64,000 nt of DNA from Eutrophocola sp965661105 (GTDB taxonomy: Bacteria > Pseudomonadota > Gammaproteobacteria > Pseudomonadales > Pseudohongiellaceae): positions 1 through 64,000 of the forward strand of contig CBFICR010000012.1 of assembly GCA_965661105.1 (NCBI GenBank), in the 5' to 3' direction. The notes beneath the pieces are model-generated. The model saw nothing but the letters and a program-made list of their open reading frames with translations, did no database searches and was not told where the DNA came from. Made by a program: the position numbers and the translations under genes. Of this stretch, positions 16,612 to 25,232 are shown piece after piece (position 1 is the stretch's first letter; every line of letters starts with the position of its first letter).

Positions 16612-17994
16612 ATGCGAGCTGTATCCAAATGTCAATTATCTTTTGCCGCGTTAACCATGACGCTTGCCACAGCAGCTATGCCGCAGCAAACAGCTCAGAT
16701 AGATTTTGAGAGTGTTGGTCGAGGTCGACCTCTTATAGCCGATGCTAATGAATATGATGTGACAGGTGCTACCTACAGAGGTGGTTTTTTTCAGCCGGGA
16801 GTTGCCCGGACATTTTTTGGTGGCGCAATGGGAGGAGAAGTCCCTGAGGGTGTTGAGCCTTTGGAGCGTGACCTGTTCACTTCAGATGATTTCTATAAAG
16901 ACCGTGAGTTGTGGATGGATCCGCGCTATTACCGTTGCAATAGTTCTGCGGCGATTGAGGATTTGTGGGGAGCTAATGCCACCGGATCACAGATAATGGG
17001 TGACAATCCTCCGGCAACGGCACCCTGGGGAAAATGTGATAATGATTATCCCAGGGAATCAATTGTCAGCCCCTACCCATTCGCCACAGCGCAGGAACAT
17101 TACGAGGCATTACTTGAGGAAACCACACAGCGCGGTGGTCCAACGGAACACACTTATGCCACTGTGCCCGGAGAATGGAGCGGTATTTATCAGCATCCGG
17201 TAAGAACTCCCAATAACCAGTACTGGTACAAGATGCGTTATAACCAGATACCAACGATCCTGTCTTTGCTGACCGATCAATACCAGGAGTATTTTGTTCA
17301 GGAAACCTTCCATCATGGCAATACCAATGCGGCACAATGGCAGTCCCAGTATTGCTGGCCAGAAGGATTTACGCGCAGATTTCATGAATTTGCGGTCTGG
17401 GAGCACTACATCATGGTAACGCCGAACATGGTGCAGATTCTTGCCGGAGTCGCGAGAAATTTCATTACCAATATTCATGTTGGCAGGGAATTCAAACTGG
17501 ATGGTGTCGTACCAAGGCTGGGAGAAGATGTGCCACGTTGGTATGGTGAAACCATTGGTTTCTGGGATGAAGACGTATTGATTACCTGGACTTCAAATAT
17601 TCAGGCGTGGAAAAATCATTCTGCACCGGAACATTCAAACATGATGCAAACGGTGGAGATCTATTCGCCTAATTATGATGAAGAAGGAAACTTTGTTGGG
17701 CTGAATCACGAGGCAATTTTCTATGATCCAGAAGTATGGGTTGAGCCAGTAAGAGTAGTCAGAAACTATGTGAAACAGAATGAATTTGACGATCCTGATG
17801 CAACACCTTATGTCTTTGTTGAATGTGTTCAGACAATTTTTCCAATTGACGGGTATGCCACACCTGTTTCTCACGGAGACGTGATAGAATACGAGGTTCC
17901 CGATATGTACGGGCGACCCTGGGCGGAGATCTGGGATAAGAATTTTGAACAGGATATGGAAAAACCTGAAGAAGAGGATATATTCAGCTTCTAG
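16612..17994 (+). CDS. Large secreted member of the 'C..GF.R / G.WEGDTLV' family, copy 1
   Basis: The start ATG 16612 is preceded by AGGGGA at five bases; an upstream TTG is rejected. The 460-residue product has a signal peptide (about 1-29) and no known catalytic motif. Around residue 245 it reads CWPEGFTRRFHEF, followed by a V..NMVQIL strand, a HVGREFKLDG turn and YGETIGFWDEDVLITWTSNIQAW. The two shorter proteins at 34247 and 35299 have the same order of elements (RC....F.R, then a T/YTDG or TDAR turn, then G.WEGDTLV). This copy carries a much longer N-terminal half and a C-terminal acidic tail. The DUF6152 gene follows after 53 bases. Function is unknown; secretion and gene pairing are what the sequence shows. 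Confidence 0.72.
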   Translation: MRAVSKCQLSFAALTMTLATAAMPQQTAQIDFESVGRGRPLIADANEYDVTGATYRGGFFQPGVARTFFGGAMGGEVPEGVEPLERDLFTSDDFYKDRELWMDPRYYRCNSSAAIEDLWGANATGSQIMGDNPPATAPWGKCDNDYPRESIVSPYPFATAQEHYEALLEETTQRGGPTEHTYATVPGEWSGIYQHPVRTPNNQYWYKMRYNQIPTILSLLTDQYQEYFVQETFHHGNTNAAQWQSQYCWPEGFTRRFHEFAVWEHYIMVTPNMVQILAGVARNFITNIHVGREFKLDGVVPRLGEDVPRWYGETIGFWDEDVLITWTSNIQAWKNHSAPEHSNMMQTVEIYSPNYDEEGNFVGLNHEAIFYDPEVWVEPVRVVRNYVKQNEFDDPDATPYVFVECVQTIFPIDGYATPVSHGDVIEYEVPDMYGRPWAEIWDKNFEQDMEKPEEEDIFSF

Positions 17995-18047
17995 TAAGTC
18001 TTAGTAAGTGATACTTGGAGTTACCAGTGGGGTATAAGGAGTAAAAT

Positions 18048-18536
18048 ATGAAATTTATCAATAAGTTAGTAAAAATTGCGTTGCCATTGTCAGTCTTGGG
18101 TGGTTTGCTGGCTATGCCTGCGCAGGCCCATCATTCATTTGCCATGTATGACATGAGAAATGTGAAGCTTTTCACTGGTGTGGTTACCCGTGTAGACCCC
18201 GCTGCAAATCATTTGGCGATTTTCTTTGCGCCCATGAATGAAGAGCGAACCAATGTATTGCGTGATGAAAATGGTGAGCCGATTATCTGGTCAGTTGAAA
18301 TGCAGGGTTCTGCTGCCATGGCGCGTCAGGGTGTTTCTGTTAACGCGTTTCCCCAGGGAACTGTGTTTAGTGTAGGTTTACATCCTTTACGTAACGGTGA
18401 GAATGCGGGTTCCAGACAGGGCGGATTATTCAAGTGTCCGGAAAGGACTCCCCCTGAGCCAGGCATGCACTGTGATTCCGTTGAGGGTTCTGTGCAGATT
18501 GGTGACGAACCTCTTGCAGAAGCGACTTTAGACTAG
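18048..18536 (+). CDS. DUF6152 family secreted protein, copy 1
   Basis: The 162-residue protein has a signal peptide ending at AQA, then the family mark HHSFAMYD directly at the mature N-terminus. A short beta domain follows (FTGVVTRVDPAANHLAIFF...WSVEMQGSAAMARQGVS). The C-terminus is longer than in the other two copies and has two cysteines (LFKCPE and MHCDS). The start has an AAGGAG site at a good distance. The gene is the second of a two-gene operon that closes at a strong terminator (18611). The function of DUF6152 is not known; the adjacent histidines at the mature N-terminus could bind a metal, which is inference. Confidence 0.82.
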   Translation: MKFINKLVKIALPLSVLGGLLAMPAQAHHSFAMYDMRNVKLFTGVVTRVDPAANHLAIFFAPMNEERTNVLRDENGEPIIWSVEMQGSAAMARQGVSVNAFPQGTVFSVGLHPLRNGENAGSRQGGLFKCPERTPPEPGMHCDSVEGSVQIGDEPLAEATLD

Positions 18537-18610
18537 AAACTAGTATGTCCTGGACAGTCATTTCTTTGGGTCAGCTATTTTTCAGCTATGTATTGCAAAT
18601 AAAAGTAATA

Positions 18611-18640
18611 AAAAAGGCGTTCATTCGAACGCCTTTTTTT
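18611..18640. terminator. Bidirectional rho-independent terminator
   Basis: A perfect 12-bp stem, AAAAAGGCGTTC with GAACGCCTTTTT, and an ATTC loop lie between converging genes. T-runs flank both sides, so it can serve the DUF6152 operon (+) and the NTF2-like operon (-). Confidence 0.95.
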
Positions 18641-18680
18641 TCGATTAATTTTTCCGATCAATTGCCGGGAGCATTGGTGT

Positions 18681-19289
18681 TTATTTGTAAACCCACCAAT
18701 TTGGCCCTTTTTCTGCTTCCAGACGTGCAAGTTGTTCCCGGTGAATTTCAGCAACCCGTTGTGGCGTGATCAGCTCACTTTCGTCTACCTGGGTGATTTC
18801 CACACTGGTTTTGTCTTCGTACAGATTTTCGCCCTTCAGCAGGGCCTTTTCGTTATAAGGCCAGATAAAAGCCTGGCGGCTGCGAAGATGGTAATAGGCA
18901 TCCGGCGATTCGGCTGAATATCCCAGGTTTTGCAGGTCACTGCCTTTAATGAGCTGATTGAAAGTCAGTTCGTCCGCTATGCCCCAGTCGTTCACAGCAA
19001 TAAGATCGTCAGAATTCCATAATACGGCCTCAGTGACACTGTTGTAAAAGCCGACCACCCCTTCCTTACCTTCGATCAGGGCCGGATTGTCGCCCCAGGA
19101 AACCCGATAAACCGGGTTATCCACTGTCATGTCCGGGGCAGTAATTTTGTCAAATTGGCCTGAGCCTTCCAGATGTACATGGCGGCGAAAGTTCTCCAGC
19201 ATGGCCCTGTGTAAAGGGTTTTCTGTACGCTGCAGCAATTCCTCTACGGGATTCATACAGTCGTATACGGCTTGTTCAAATCGATTCAT
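18681..19289 (-). CDS. NTF2/SnoaL-like cytoplasmic protein
   Basis: The 202-residue protein has no signal peptide. The region about 40-150 has the cone-shaped NTF2 pattern: a helix with HVHLEGSGQFDKI, MTVDNPVYRV, then GKEGVVGFYNSV, and later Tyr/Trp-rich strands. In related families this fold either binds small molecules or isomerises steroid or polyketide substrates. A GGGGGA ribosome site precedes the ATG. It follows the SDR gene by 24 bases, so SDR, LigI-like hydrolase and this protein form one minus-strand operon. A specific substrate cannot be read from the sequence. Confidence 0.72.
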   Translation of the reverse strand: MNRFEQAVYDCMNPVEELLQRTENPLHRAMLENFRRHVHLEGSGQFDKITAPDMTVDNPVYRVSWGDNPALIEGKEGVVGFYNSVTEAVLWNSDDLIAVNDWGIADELTFNQLIKGSDLQNLGYSAESPDAYYHLRSRQAFIWPYNEKALLKGENLYEDKTSVEITQVDESELITPQRVAEIHREQLARLEAEKGPNWWVYK

Positions 19290-19313
19290 GATTTTCCCCC
19301 TTCAATAATTTTT

Positions 19314-20138
19314 TCAATTAACCTGAGCGATCAAATCTTCGCTTAACTGTCGCAATTGCTTCAGTGCCTGTATATCAGAAGCCTGGGCATCAGGGCTGGC
19401 AGCTTCCATACAATCAAAATAATGTCCAGTTACCGTGGTCATGTCTTCATTTAAAATCAGTCTTTCCACCGCATTGGCGCCATCATCAATAGTGGTTCTG
19501 CTGTCGGGCAGGGCAGTGGAGTCCAGCACCATTTTGGTATTCATCAGGGTCGCCGGGTGCAATGAATTGGCGGTCACGCCGGACCCTGCCAACTGCTGTG
19601 CCAGATCCATAGTATGGAGAATTTGAGCCAACTTGCTTTGGCTATAGGCCAGACCATCGCTGTAGTTCTTTTCCAGCATGGGGTCATTGAAATTAATAGC
19701 TGCCTGCGCGATGGAAGCTACGTTAATTATTCTGGCGGGTGCTGAAGCTTTTATTAGCGGTAATAAATCCCTGGTGAGTAAATATCCAGCTAAATAATTC
19801 ACTGCAAAAAATATTTCATAGCCGTCACGGCTTAATAGCCTGGTTGAATCCGGAGTTCTGGGACCAATACCTGCATTGTTAACCAGTACATCAAGCCGTT
19901 CCTGAGAGTTCAGTATATCGGCGGCAAGTTTTTTTACTTCGACAAGTGAAGACAAGTCGGCATTAAAATATTCCAGGGTCTTGTTACCGGTAGCAGACCC
20001 CAAGTCAGAAAGTAATGACCTGCCTTTCTCAGGATTTCGTCCGTGTAAAAGCACTTTATGTCCCTGGCTGGCAAGTCGACGGGCGACTTCCTTGCCAAGG
20101 CCATCCGTTGCCCCGGTAATAAGAATTGTTTTAGTCAT
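19314..20138 (-). CDS. Short-chain dehydrogenase/reductase
   Basis: The 274-residue protein shows the classical SDR order: TGATDGLG (8-15) for NAD(P) binding, NAD..L (59-63 as NADLS), NNAG (87-90), Ser142 in NVASIAQ, and the catalytic Y165-S-Q-S-K169. A basic residue after the first strand (R34 in HGRNP) suggests NADP preference. It lies between the LigI-like hydrolase and NTF2-like genes on the minus strand. The substrate is unknown; retinol-dehydrogenase-like and steroid-type SDRs look similar. Confidence 0.9.
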   Translation of the reverse strand: MTKTILITGATDGLGKEVARRLASQGHKVLLHGRNPEKGRSLLSDLGSATGNKTLEYFNADLSSLVEVKKLAADILNSQERLDVLVNNAGIGPRTPDSTRLLSRDGYEIFFAVNYLAGYLLTRDLLPLIKASAPARIINVASIAQAAINFNDPMLEKNYSDGLAYSQSKLAQILHTMDLAQQLAGSGVTANSLHPATLMNTKMVLDSTALPDSRTTIDDGANAVERLILNEDMTTVTGHYFDCMEAASPDAQASDIQALKQLRQLSEDLIAQVN

Positions 20139-20234
20139 AATTGAATTTCCGCGTCAGCAGGCGAGGCTTTTCGCCTATTAAAGTCAAAATTCAGCTAGCC
20201 ATTAAATAATAGCCTGATTATTAGTGACGATTTT

Positions 20235-21107
20235 TTAGTTGGAAAATCCATAGAGTCGATGGGGGTTATCAACCAGCAGGTTTTGCTGCATCTGTGTATC
20301 TGGAGCCATCAAAGGAATCAGATCTACCAGATCACCGTCATTAGGCATATGAAGTTTTATATTTGGATGTGGCCAATCGGTTCCCCATAAAACCCTGTCC
20401 GGAGCTACGTCAATGATTGCCTTGGCAAATGGCATCGCGTCCGTGAAGGGGGGGCCTGCAGAAGAAATTCTTTCTGCGCCGCACACCTTGACCCAGCAGT
20501 TATCTCTTTTGGCAAATTCCATCAGGATTTTAAACGGTTCCTGGTCAAGCCCGTCTTTGGTTGGAACCCGGCCCATGTGATCAATGATGTAAGGGATCGG
20601 CAGGTTGTCCAGCAGGTCCTGAAAATCCACCAGGTCAATGGCGTCAAAATGGAGGACTACGTGCCAGCCAAAGCCCTTGATTTTATTAATAATACTGTGA
20701 AATTCATCCATGTCAGGAATGCCGCCAAGATGGCGCACAAAGTTAAAACGACAGCCACGGCAGCCACCGTCATTGAGTTTTTCAATGTCCGCCTCGGTGA
20801 AAGTGTTATCAATGTTGGCAACGCCTCGATAGGCACCACCACTCTGGGCAATGGCATCAAGGATGGGGTCGTTATTGGTACCGTGGCAACTGGCATTCAC
20901 CAGAACTGCGCGGGTTAGCCCGAGAATACTTTGCAGCTTCTTGAAGTCATCCAAACCAGCATCCGGTGGAGTATAGCTACGGGTTGGAGAGTAGGGGTAT
21001 TTATCGCCAGGACCGAAAATATGACAATGGGCGTCAGTGGCATTGGCCGGTAATTTGAACCTGGGTGTTTTGGTATCTGGATCTGGCGCCATACAGGATT
21101 TAGTCAT
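20235..21107 (-). CDS. Amidohydrolase-fold lactonase, LigI-like
   Basis: ATG 21107 is chosen because GGGGA lies about nine bases ahead; an upstream codon would add twelve residues without a ribosome site. The 290-residue protein has the 2-pyrone-4,6-dicarboxylate lactonase pattern: DAHCHIFGP near the N-terminus, RGCRFNFVRH, VVLHFDA, IIDHMGR, WVKVCGAERIS and VLWGTDWPHPN. LigI hydrolyses 2-pyrone-4,6-dicarboxylate in the protocatechuate 4,5-cleavage pathway. No other lig genes are nearby, so it may act on a different cyclic ester. The downstream SDR and NTF2-like genes are spaced for co-transcription. Confidence 0.83.
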   Translation of the reverse strand: MTKSCMAPDPDTKTPRFKLPANATDAHCHIFGPGDKYPYSPTRSYTPPDAGLDDFKKLQSILGLTRAVLVNASCHGTNNDPILDAIAQSGGAYRGVANIDNTFTEADIEKLNDGGCRGCRFNFVRHLGGIPDMDEFHSIINKIKGFGWHVVLHFDAIDLVDFQDLLDNLPIPYIIDHMGRVPTKDGLDQEPFKILMEFAKRDNCWVKVCGAERISSAGPPFTDAMPFAKAIIDVAPDRVLWGTDWPHPNIKLHMPNDGDLVDLIPLMAPDTQMQQNLLVDNPHRLYGFSN

Positions 21108-21317
21108 AAATTCATTTTCCCCACGAATACAAAGTGATTTCAAAGCGCGTTAATTTATCACAAAACCATCTTGTCAGACCAAAAAATATTGCTTTGCAGG
21201 AAACCATAGAGAAAGCACACAGGCTCTCAATTTCGCTAATCTGTCTTTTTTTAAGAAAATCGAGTAGGCTGGGTTTAGTGTATTTTTGTTAGGGGAATCC
21301 GGAGAGTTTTTAGCATC

Positions 21318-22355
21318 ATGAGTAAAATTAATCGAATAATAAAAACAAGCGTATATGCAAGTCTGTTCGTTACTTTATTGCCATTTTCGATTCAGGCTCA
21401 GGAGTGTGAGCGATCGTGCCTGGAAGGATTTGTTGATCAGTATCTGGATGCGCTGATTGATAATAATCCAGCTTCAGTCGCCCTGACTAATGATGTTCGT
21501 TTTACTGAAAACGGGCAACGTCTGAATCTTCGTGATGGTCTATGGCAAACCATGCAGGCCAAGGGAGATTATCGTATTTTTGTTACTGATGTTCCGGCTC
21601 AACAAGTAACTTTTCTGGGAACAATTTTTGAAGAGCATCGTGATCCTGCCCAGATGACACCCGCACTGCTTTCGCTGCGTTTACGCATCGAAGATAATCA
21701 GATTAGTGAAATAGAGCATTTTGTTGTGCGTAGCACCAGTGCTGCAGAAAGACTGATTGAGTCAAAGCCTCGTCCTGAATTTACTACAGCATTAAGCGAA
21801 AGCCAGCGTATGTCGCGAAATGAAATGCTTGAAGTGGCCAATATGTATTTTACCGGCATGCAAAAAAATGATGGTCTGATGGACTATCCCTTTGCCGATG
21901 ACTGCGATCGAATTGAAAACGGTATGCAATCTACCAACAGGCCAACCCCGGAAGGTGAAACTCGTCCGGATCCCTCCGATGCCAGCAGTTATTCGGCTCA
22001 GTGGAGCTGTATGGAGCAGTTTCAATCAGGCCTGATCTTTTTCGTAAACCGTATCAGGGACCGTCGTTTTGTAGCAGTGGACGAAGAAAGGGGCCTGGTA
22101 TTTGCCTTTGTCTTTTTTGATCACTCCGGTGGCGAGTTCAGGCATGGTGTAACACCCAACGGTAGAAATGTAACAGCCGGGCCGGTTCAGCCCTGGACCT
22201 GGGGAATAGCAGAAATATTCAAGGTCTATGACGGTACCATCCATGAAATTGAAGCGATCCTGGAAAGGGTGCCTTATGGCATGAATTCCGGCTGGTCTAC
22301 CTGGGAACAAGGCATGTCCGATGAGCTTCAGGATGTGACTTTTTCAGACGATTAA
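21318..22355 (+). CDS. Secreted NTF2-like protein with C-terminal extension
   Basis: The 345-residue product has a signal peptide ending SIQAQ and two closely spaced cysteines (ECERSC). The N-terminal part, about 30-140, looks NTF2-like: CLEGFVDQYLDALIDNNPASV...FTENGQ. The C-terminal part repeats the layout more loosely (MLEVANMYFTGMQKNDG...FADDCDRIENGMQ), with another Cys pair. It could therefore hold two NTF2-like domains. No neighbour is obviously linked. Function unknown. Confidence 0.68.
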   Translation: MSKINRIIKTSVYASLFVTLLPFSIQAQECERSCLEGFVDQYLDALIDNNPASVALTNDVRFTENGQRLNLRDGLWQTMQAKGDYRIFVTDVPAQQVTFLGTIFEEHRDPAQMTPALLSLRLRIEDNQISEIEHFVVRSTSAAERLIESKPRPEFTTALSESQRMSRNEMLEVANMYFTGMQKNDGLMDYPFADDCDRIENGMQSTNRPTPEGETRPDPSDASSYSAQWSCMEQFQSGLIFFVNRIRDRRFVAVDEERGLVFAFVFFDHSGGEFRHGVTPNGRNVTAGPVQPWTWGIAEIFKVYDGTIHEIEAILERVPYGMNSGWSTWEQGMSDELQDVTFSDD

Positions 22356-22375
22356 TAGACGCCTGCGGCTAGTGG

Positions 22376-22541
22376 CAAGTTACAAGTCTCAAGAGACAAG
22401 AGACAAGAGACAAGAGACAAGAGACAAGCAACCACTCTCTCAGACTACAATGGTTTTCGTAGGTCGGATAAGGACCGCAGGGACGCCATCCGACGGGGCG
22501 ACCTTTGGTCGCCTCTTGAGACTTGAGACTTGAGACTTGTA
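22376..22541. repeat. Composite intergenic inverted-repeat element with REP-like palindromes
   Basis: The element starts 21 bases after a stop codon. Its left arm is ACAAGTCTCAAGAG (22383-22396) followed by four more AAGAGAC heptamers to 22425. Its right arm, CTCTTGAGACTTG, is the reverse complement and is itself a TTGAGAC tandem (22516-22536). Between the arms are GTCGGAT / ATCCGAC (22463-22469, 22488-22494) and GGCGACC-TTT-GGTCGCC (22497-22513). The GTAGGTCGGATAAGG core resembles REP palindromes of other gammaproteobacteria. The region could fold into a long stem and act as a terminator or as a mobile REP/MITE-like unit. Confidence 0.85.
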
Positions 22542-22614
22542 TTTAATTCCCCCATGACTCCGTCACAGGTTTCCCCTACAATTCACGCTTCCGAGAAATA
22601 AGTAGTATTCGCGA

Positions 22615-23001
22615 ATGTTCCTCACTATCAAAACCATTCATATGTGTTGCGCACTGATCAGCTTTACCGGCTTTCTGTTTCGTTCCTACCTGATGTTTAT
22701 TGAATCAAAGTGGCTAAATCATAAATTAATTCTGGTTACCCCCCATATTATCGATACGATTTTTTTATTTAGCGGCTTCAGTATGGCTTTTTTGCTAAAC
22801 ATAGGTTTGTTTGCTCAGGGCTGGCTAACCATGAAAATTTTCCTGTTGATGTTTTATCTGTTGTTTGTGGGAATTGCACTAAGCAGGGGGGGGACAAAAT
22901 ATGTGAGGGTTACCGCTTTTTTTCTGGCGATTTTTACCTTTATCTATATTGTTGGTATTGCCGTCAACAAGACTGCAATGAGCTGGTTTGCATTGATTTA
23001 A
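22615..23001 (+). CDS. SirB2-like membrane protein
   Basis: The 128-residue protein has four hydrophobic segments covering most of its length. It matches the SirB2 pattern: IKTIHMCCALISFTGFLFRS at the N-terminus, PHIIDTIFLFSGF in the second segment, LTMKIFLLMFYL in the third, and a last helix ending near the C-terminus. SirB2 family members have no settled biochemical role. The conserved His in segment 1 and the PH.IDT motif are present. It is a single gene, convergent with the amidohydrolase gene. Confidence 0.85.
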   Translation: MFLTIKTIHMCCALISFTGFLFRSYLMFIESKWLNHKLILVTPHIIDTIFLFSGFSMAFLLNIGLFAQGWLTMKIFLLMFYLLFVGIALSRGGTKYVRVTAFFLAIFTFIYIVGIAVNKTAMSWFALI

Positions 23002-23043
23002 GGCTTATCTTTAAAAGCGCTTGAACTTATCGCCAGGTGTTCT

Positions 23044-24396
23044 TTATCTTACTCTGATCCCGTTTTTAAAAACCATTTCCGGCTCCCGTAAGGTACTGAA
23101 GTGCCGCAAGGGGCTGCCAGTCACGGTGATTATGTCAGCCAGTTTTCCCGGTGTAATGGTACCTACTTCAGCGCCAACGCCCATATACTCTGCAGCATCC
23201 GAGGTTGCCCATTTGATGGCTACAAGGGGCGACATACCGAGTTCAAACACCCAGGTTTCCAGTTCGCGCCAGGTGGCCTCGCTGGCAGGATGACCGAAGG
23301 TGCCTTCGTCACTGCCAAACACCATGATGACACCGCGCTCACTGAGGCTTTGCAGTTTACGCTTGATTGTTTCCTGTGCAGAACGGGGTTGCACATTGAA
23401 ATTGGCCCTGGCGATTGCCTGACGAATATCCAGTTCAATGTTTGCAGGTAAATCGAGAAAGTTCTTCGGATCATCCAGCCATTCAGGATCGGCAGCCAGT
23501 TCATCTGTATTCAAAACAGTACCAACAGTCGGATTCCAGTACAGGGGAATACCGCTGGCAATACGCTGCTCAACCAAGTCAAGAATATCTTCGGGATAGG
23601 TGGGGTTATCAATGCCGATATGCTGGATTTCATCCACACCTGCAATCAGGGCAACGCGAATTTCTTCGTCACTTCTGCCATGTGCCGTCACACGGACACC
23701 TGCAGCATGGGCGGTTCTGACGATGGCATTCACTATGTTCTGCGATTGTGGAACTGCACCAAGAATTTTTATAAAGTCCATACCATCAGCAATCAGGCGC
23801 TTGGTTTCATTCACCGCTTTGCGATCATTATCAATGGGGATTATATGGGGCATGGTTTGCGGGACATCGACTGGCATTAATGCAGCGCCGGCTGCATAAA
23901 TGGTGGGGCCAGGCAGTTCGCCTTGCTCGATGCGTTGCCTGACTTTGGCAATATCCCGGGTATTGGCTGCGAGGTCGCGCACACTGGTAACCCCGGCCAT
24001 TAAAAACTGATGTGCTGAAGCCGGAATGGTGACGCTGGCAAACTGATCTGAGTAAGTGGAAAACCAGTGTGCAAAATCAGGATGACCATTGTAGAGCAGG
24101 TGAACATGGGGGTCCCACAACCCGGGCATCACTGTCATGCCTTCCGTTGAAACCAATTGATAATCTGCAGGAACGGCGAGTCTGCCGATGGTGCCAACAG
24201 CCTCGATCCTGTTTGAGTTGATCAGCACAATGCTATTAGGTACCGGTTCTGACCCGCTACCGTCAATCAGCAAGCCGCCAACCAGCGCGTATTTAGTGTT
24301 ATCCGGCTGAGCTAATGCCTGGTTTGAAATAATGCTCAGGGTGACTGCAAAAAACACCACACAAAGCCGAGGCAGTCTAAATTCGAAATATTTCAT
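23044..24396 (-). CDS. Exported amidohydrolase (imidazolonepropionase-like)
   Basis: ATG 24396 is chosen because the residues that follow form a signal peptide (KYFEFRLPRLCVVFF... to ALAQ); a longer frame would overlap the next gene's coding region. The 450-residue enzyme has the composite amidohydrolase layout: a beta-sandwich start (GLLIDGSGSEPVPNSIVL), the metal motif DPHVHLL, a Lys in MDFIKILG, VTAHGRS, EIQHIG and the catalytic Asp in VFGSDEGTFG. It ends with TPGKLADIITVTGSPL. It would hydrolyse an amide, cyclic imide or ester in the periplasm. The substrate is unknown. Confidence 0.9.
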   Translation of the reverse strand: MKYFEFRLPRLCVVFFAVTLSIISNQALAQPDNTKYALVGGLLIDGSGSEPVPNSIVLINSNRIEAVGTIGRLAVPADYQLVSTEGMTVMPGLWDPHVHLLYNGHPDFAHWFSTYSDQFASVTIPASAHQFLMAGVTSVRDLAANTRDIAKVRQRIEQGELPGPTIYAAGAALMPVDVPQTMPHIIPIDNDRKAVNETKRLIADGMDFIKILGAVPQSQNIVNAIVRTAHAAGVRVTAHGRSDEEIRVALIAGVDEIQHIGIDNPTYPEDILDLVEQRIASGIPLYWNPTVGTVLNTDELAADPEWLDDPKNFLDLPANIELDIRQAIARANFNVQPRSAQETIKRKLQSLSERGVIMVFGSDEGTFGHPASEATWRELETWVFELGMSPLVAIKWATSDAAEYMGVGAEVGTITPGKLADIITVTGSPLRHFSTLREPEMVFKNGIRVR

Positions 24397-24424
24397 AAGC
24401 GCTAATATAGGATTTTTCAGCAGA

Positions 24425-25033
24425 TTAATCTGTGGGCTTGTCGGCAACTCTGTCATAAACACGAACAAGTTCGATAGCTTCGGTAAAGCCTTCAGGGTGG
24501 ATATACATTTCGACCCTGAGACGGTTGCCGGCATCGGTAATACGATAGGTTTCATTGGCAAAGCCGCCATCGCGTGGCCTTGCCTCAACCAATAATGCCG
24601 TACCTTCCCAGTGCGCAAAGGAAAAGTCCTTTACTGTATCAAGACCGGTAAGGCTGACACTGCGGCTGCGACCATCGGTATAAACAGGTCGCTGGTAGTT
24701 GTCGTCGTAGGTGAATAGATACTGTCCTTCTCCATATTCCATAGTCAGGGTCTTGTCATAGGAAATGCGGTCATACAATTCCTGTTCAGCCGGCCCCCCT
24801 CTGAAGCGGTCTTCTTCACAGCTGAGCCAACAGCGACTCACTTTTTCTCCCATCGCGCGCAGTACGCGTTCTACCTTTTTATCAGTATTGTCACTAAGTT
24901 CCGCATTGATAAGCCAGTGCCCGAAGAGGGCGGGGGAAGGAACGTCCTGTGCCTGGGCAGATAAAACCCCCAGACATAAAAAAAACGCCAATAAATGACG
25001 CAATTGAGCTTTGACAAGATTTTTCTGCCGCAT
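24425..25033 (-). CDS. Secreted lipocalin-like hypothetical protein
   Basis: ATG 25033 has GGAGGG upstream and gives a signal peptide (MRQKNLVKAQLRH to SAQAQ); a much longer upstream frame runs through intergenic sequence and part of the next gene on the other strand and is rejected. The 202-residue product begins FGHWLINAELSDNT, has two cysteines close together (CWLSC), and contains FAHWEGTALLVEARPRDG followed by a TYRITD..NRLRV strand. The HWEG..LLVE element resembles the G.WEGDTLV core of the three DUF6152 partners, though weakly. It sits 28 bases upstream of the amidohydrolase gene and is probably co-transcribed with it. Confidence 0.7.
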   Translation of the reverse strand: MRQKNLVKAQLRHLLAFFLCLGVLSAQAQDVPSPALFGHWLINAELSDNTDKKVERVLRAMGEKVSRCWLSCEEDRFRGGPAEQELYDRISYDKTLTMEYGEGQYLFTYDDNYQRPVYTDGRSRSVSLTGLDTVKDFSFAHWEGTALLVEARPRDGGFANETYRITDAGNRLRVEMYIHPEGFTEAIELVRVYDRVADKPTD

Positions 25034-25232
25034 GGTTAAACTGTTCCCTCCGGAAAAAAGTGTAGACTTTATGCGGATAAAAAGCCAGAAAGGGTACCTG
25101 CTGCATAATCTCTCCTTTATACTCGGCTGTGTAATAAGGGCAAGAACATTCATGCCTTGAATCCAGTTGAGTATAAAAAGAAAAAACACACTCTTATTCT
25201 GGAGCCCTGACCCGAAATAATAAAAACTGGAA

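Noticed and set aside
22391..22425. CRISPR-like array
   Set aside because: Units are 7 bp with no spacers and no cas genes; this is a simple tandem repeat.
24396..24618. Long N-terminal extension of the amidohydrolase
   Set aside because: It would overlap the coding part of the neighbouring gene, and the signal peptide starts at 24396.
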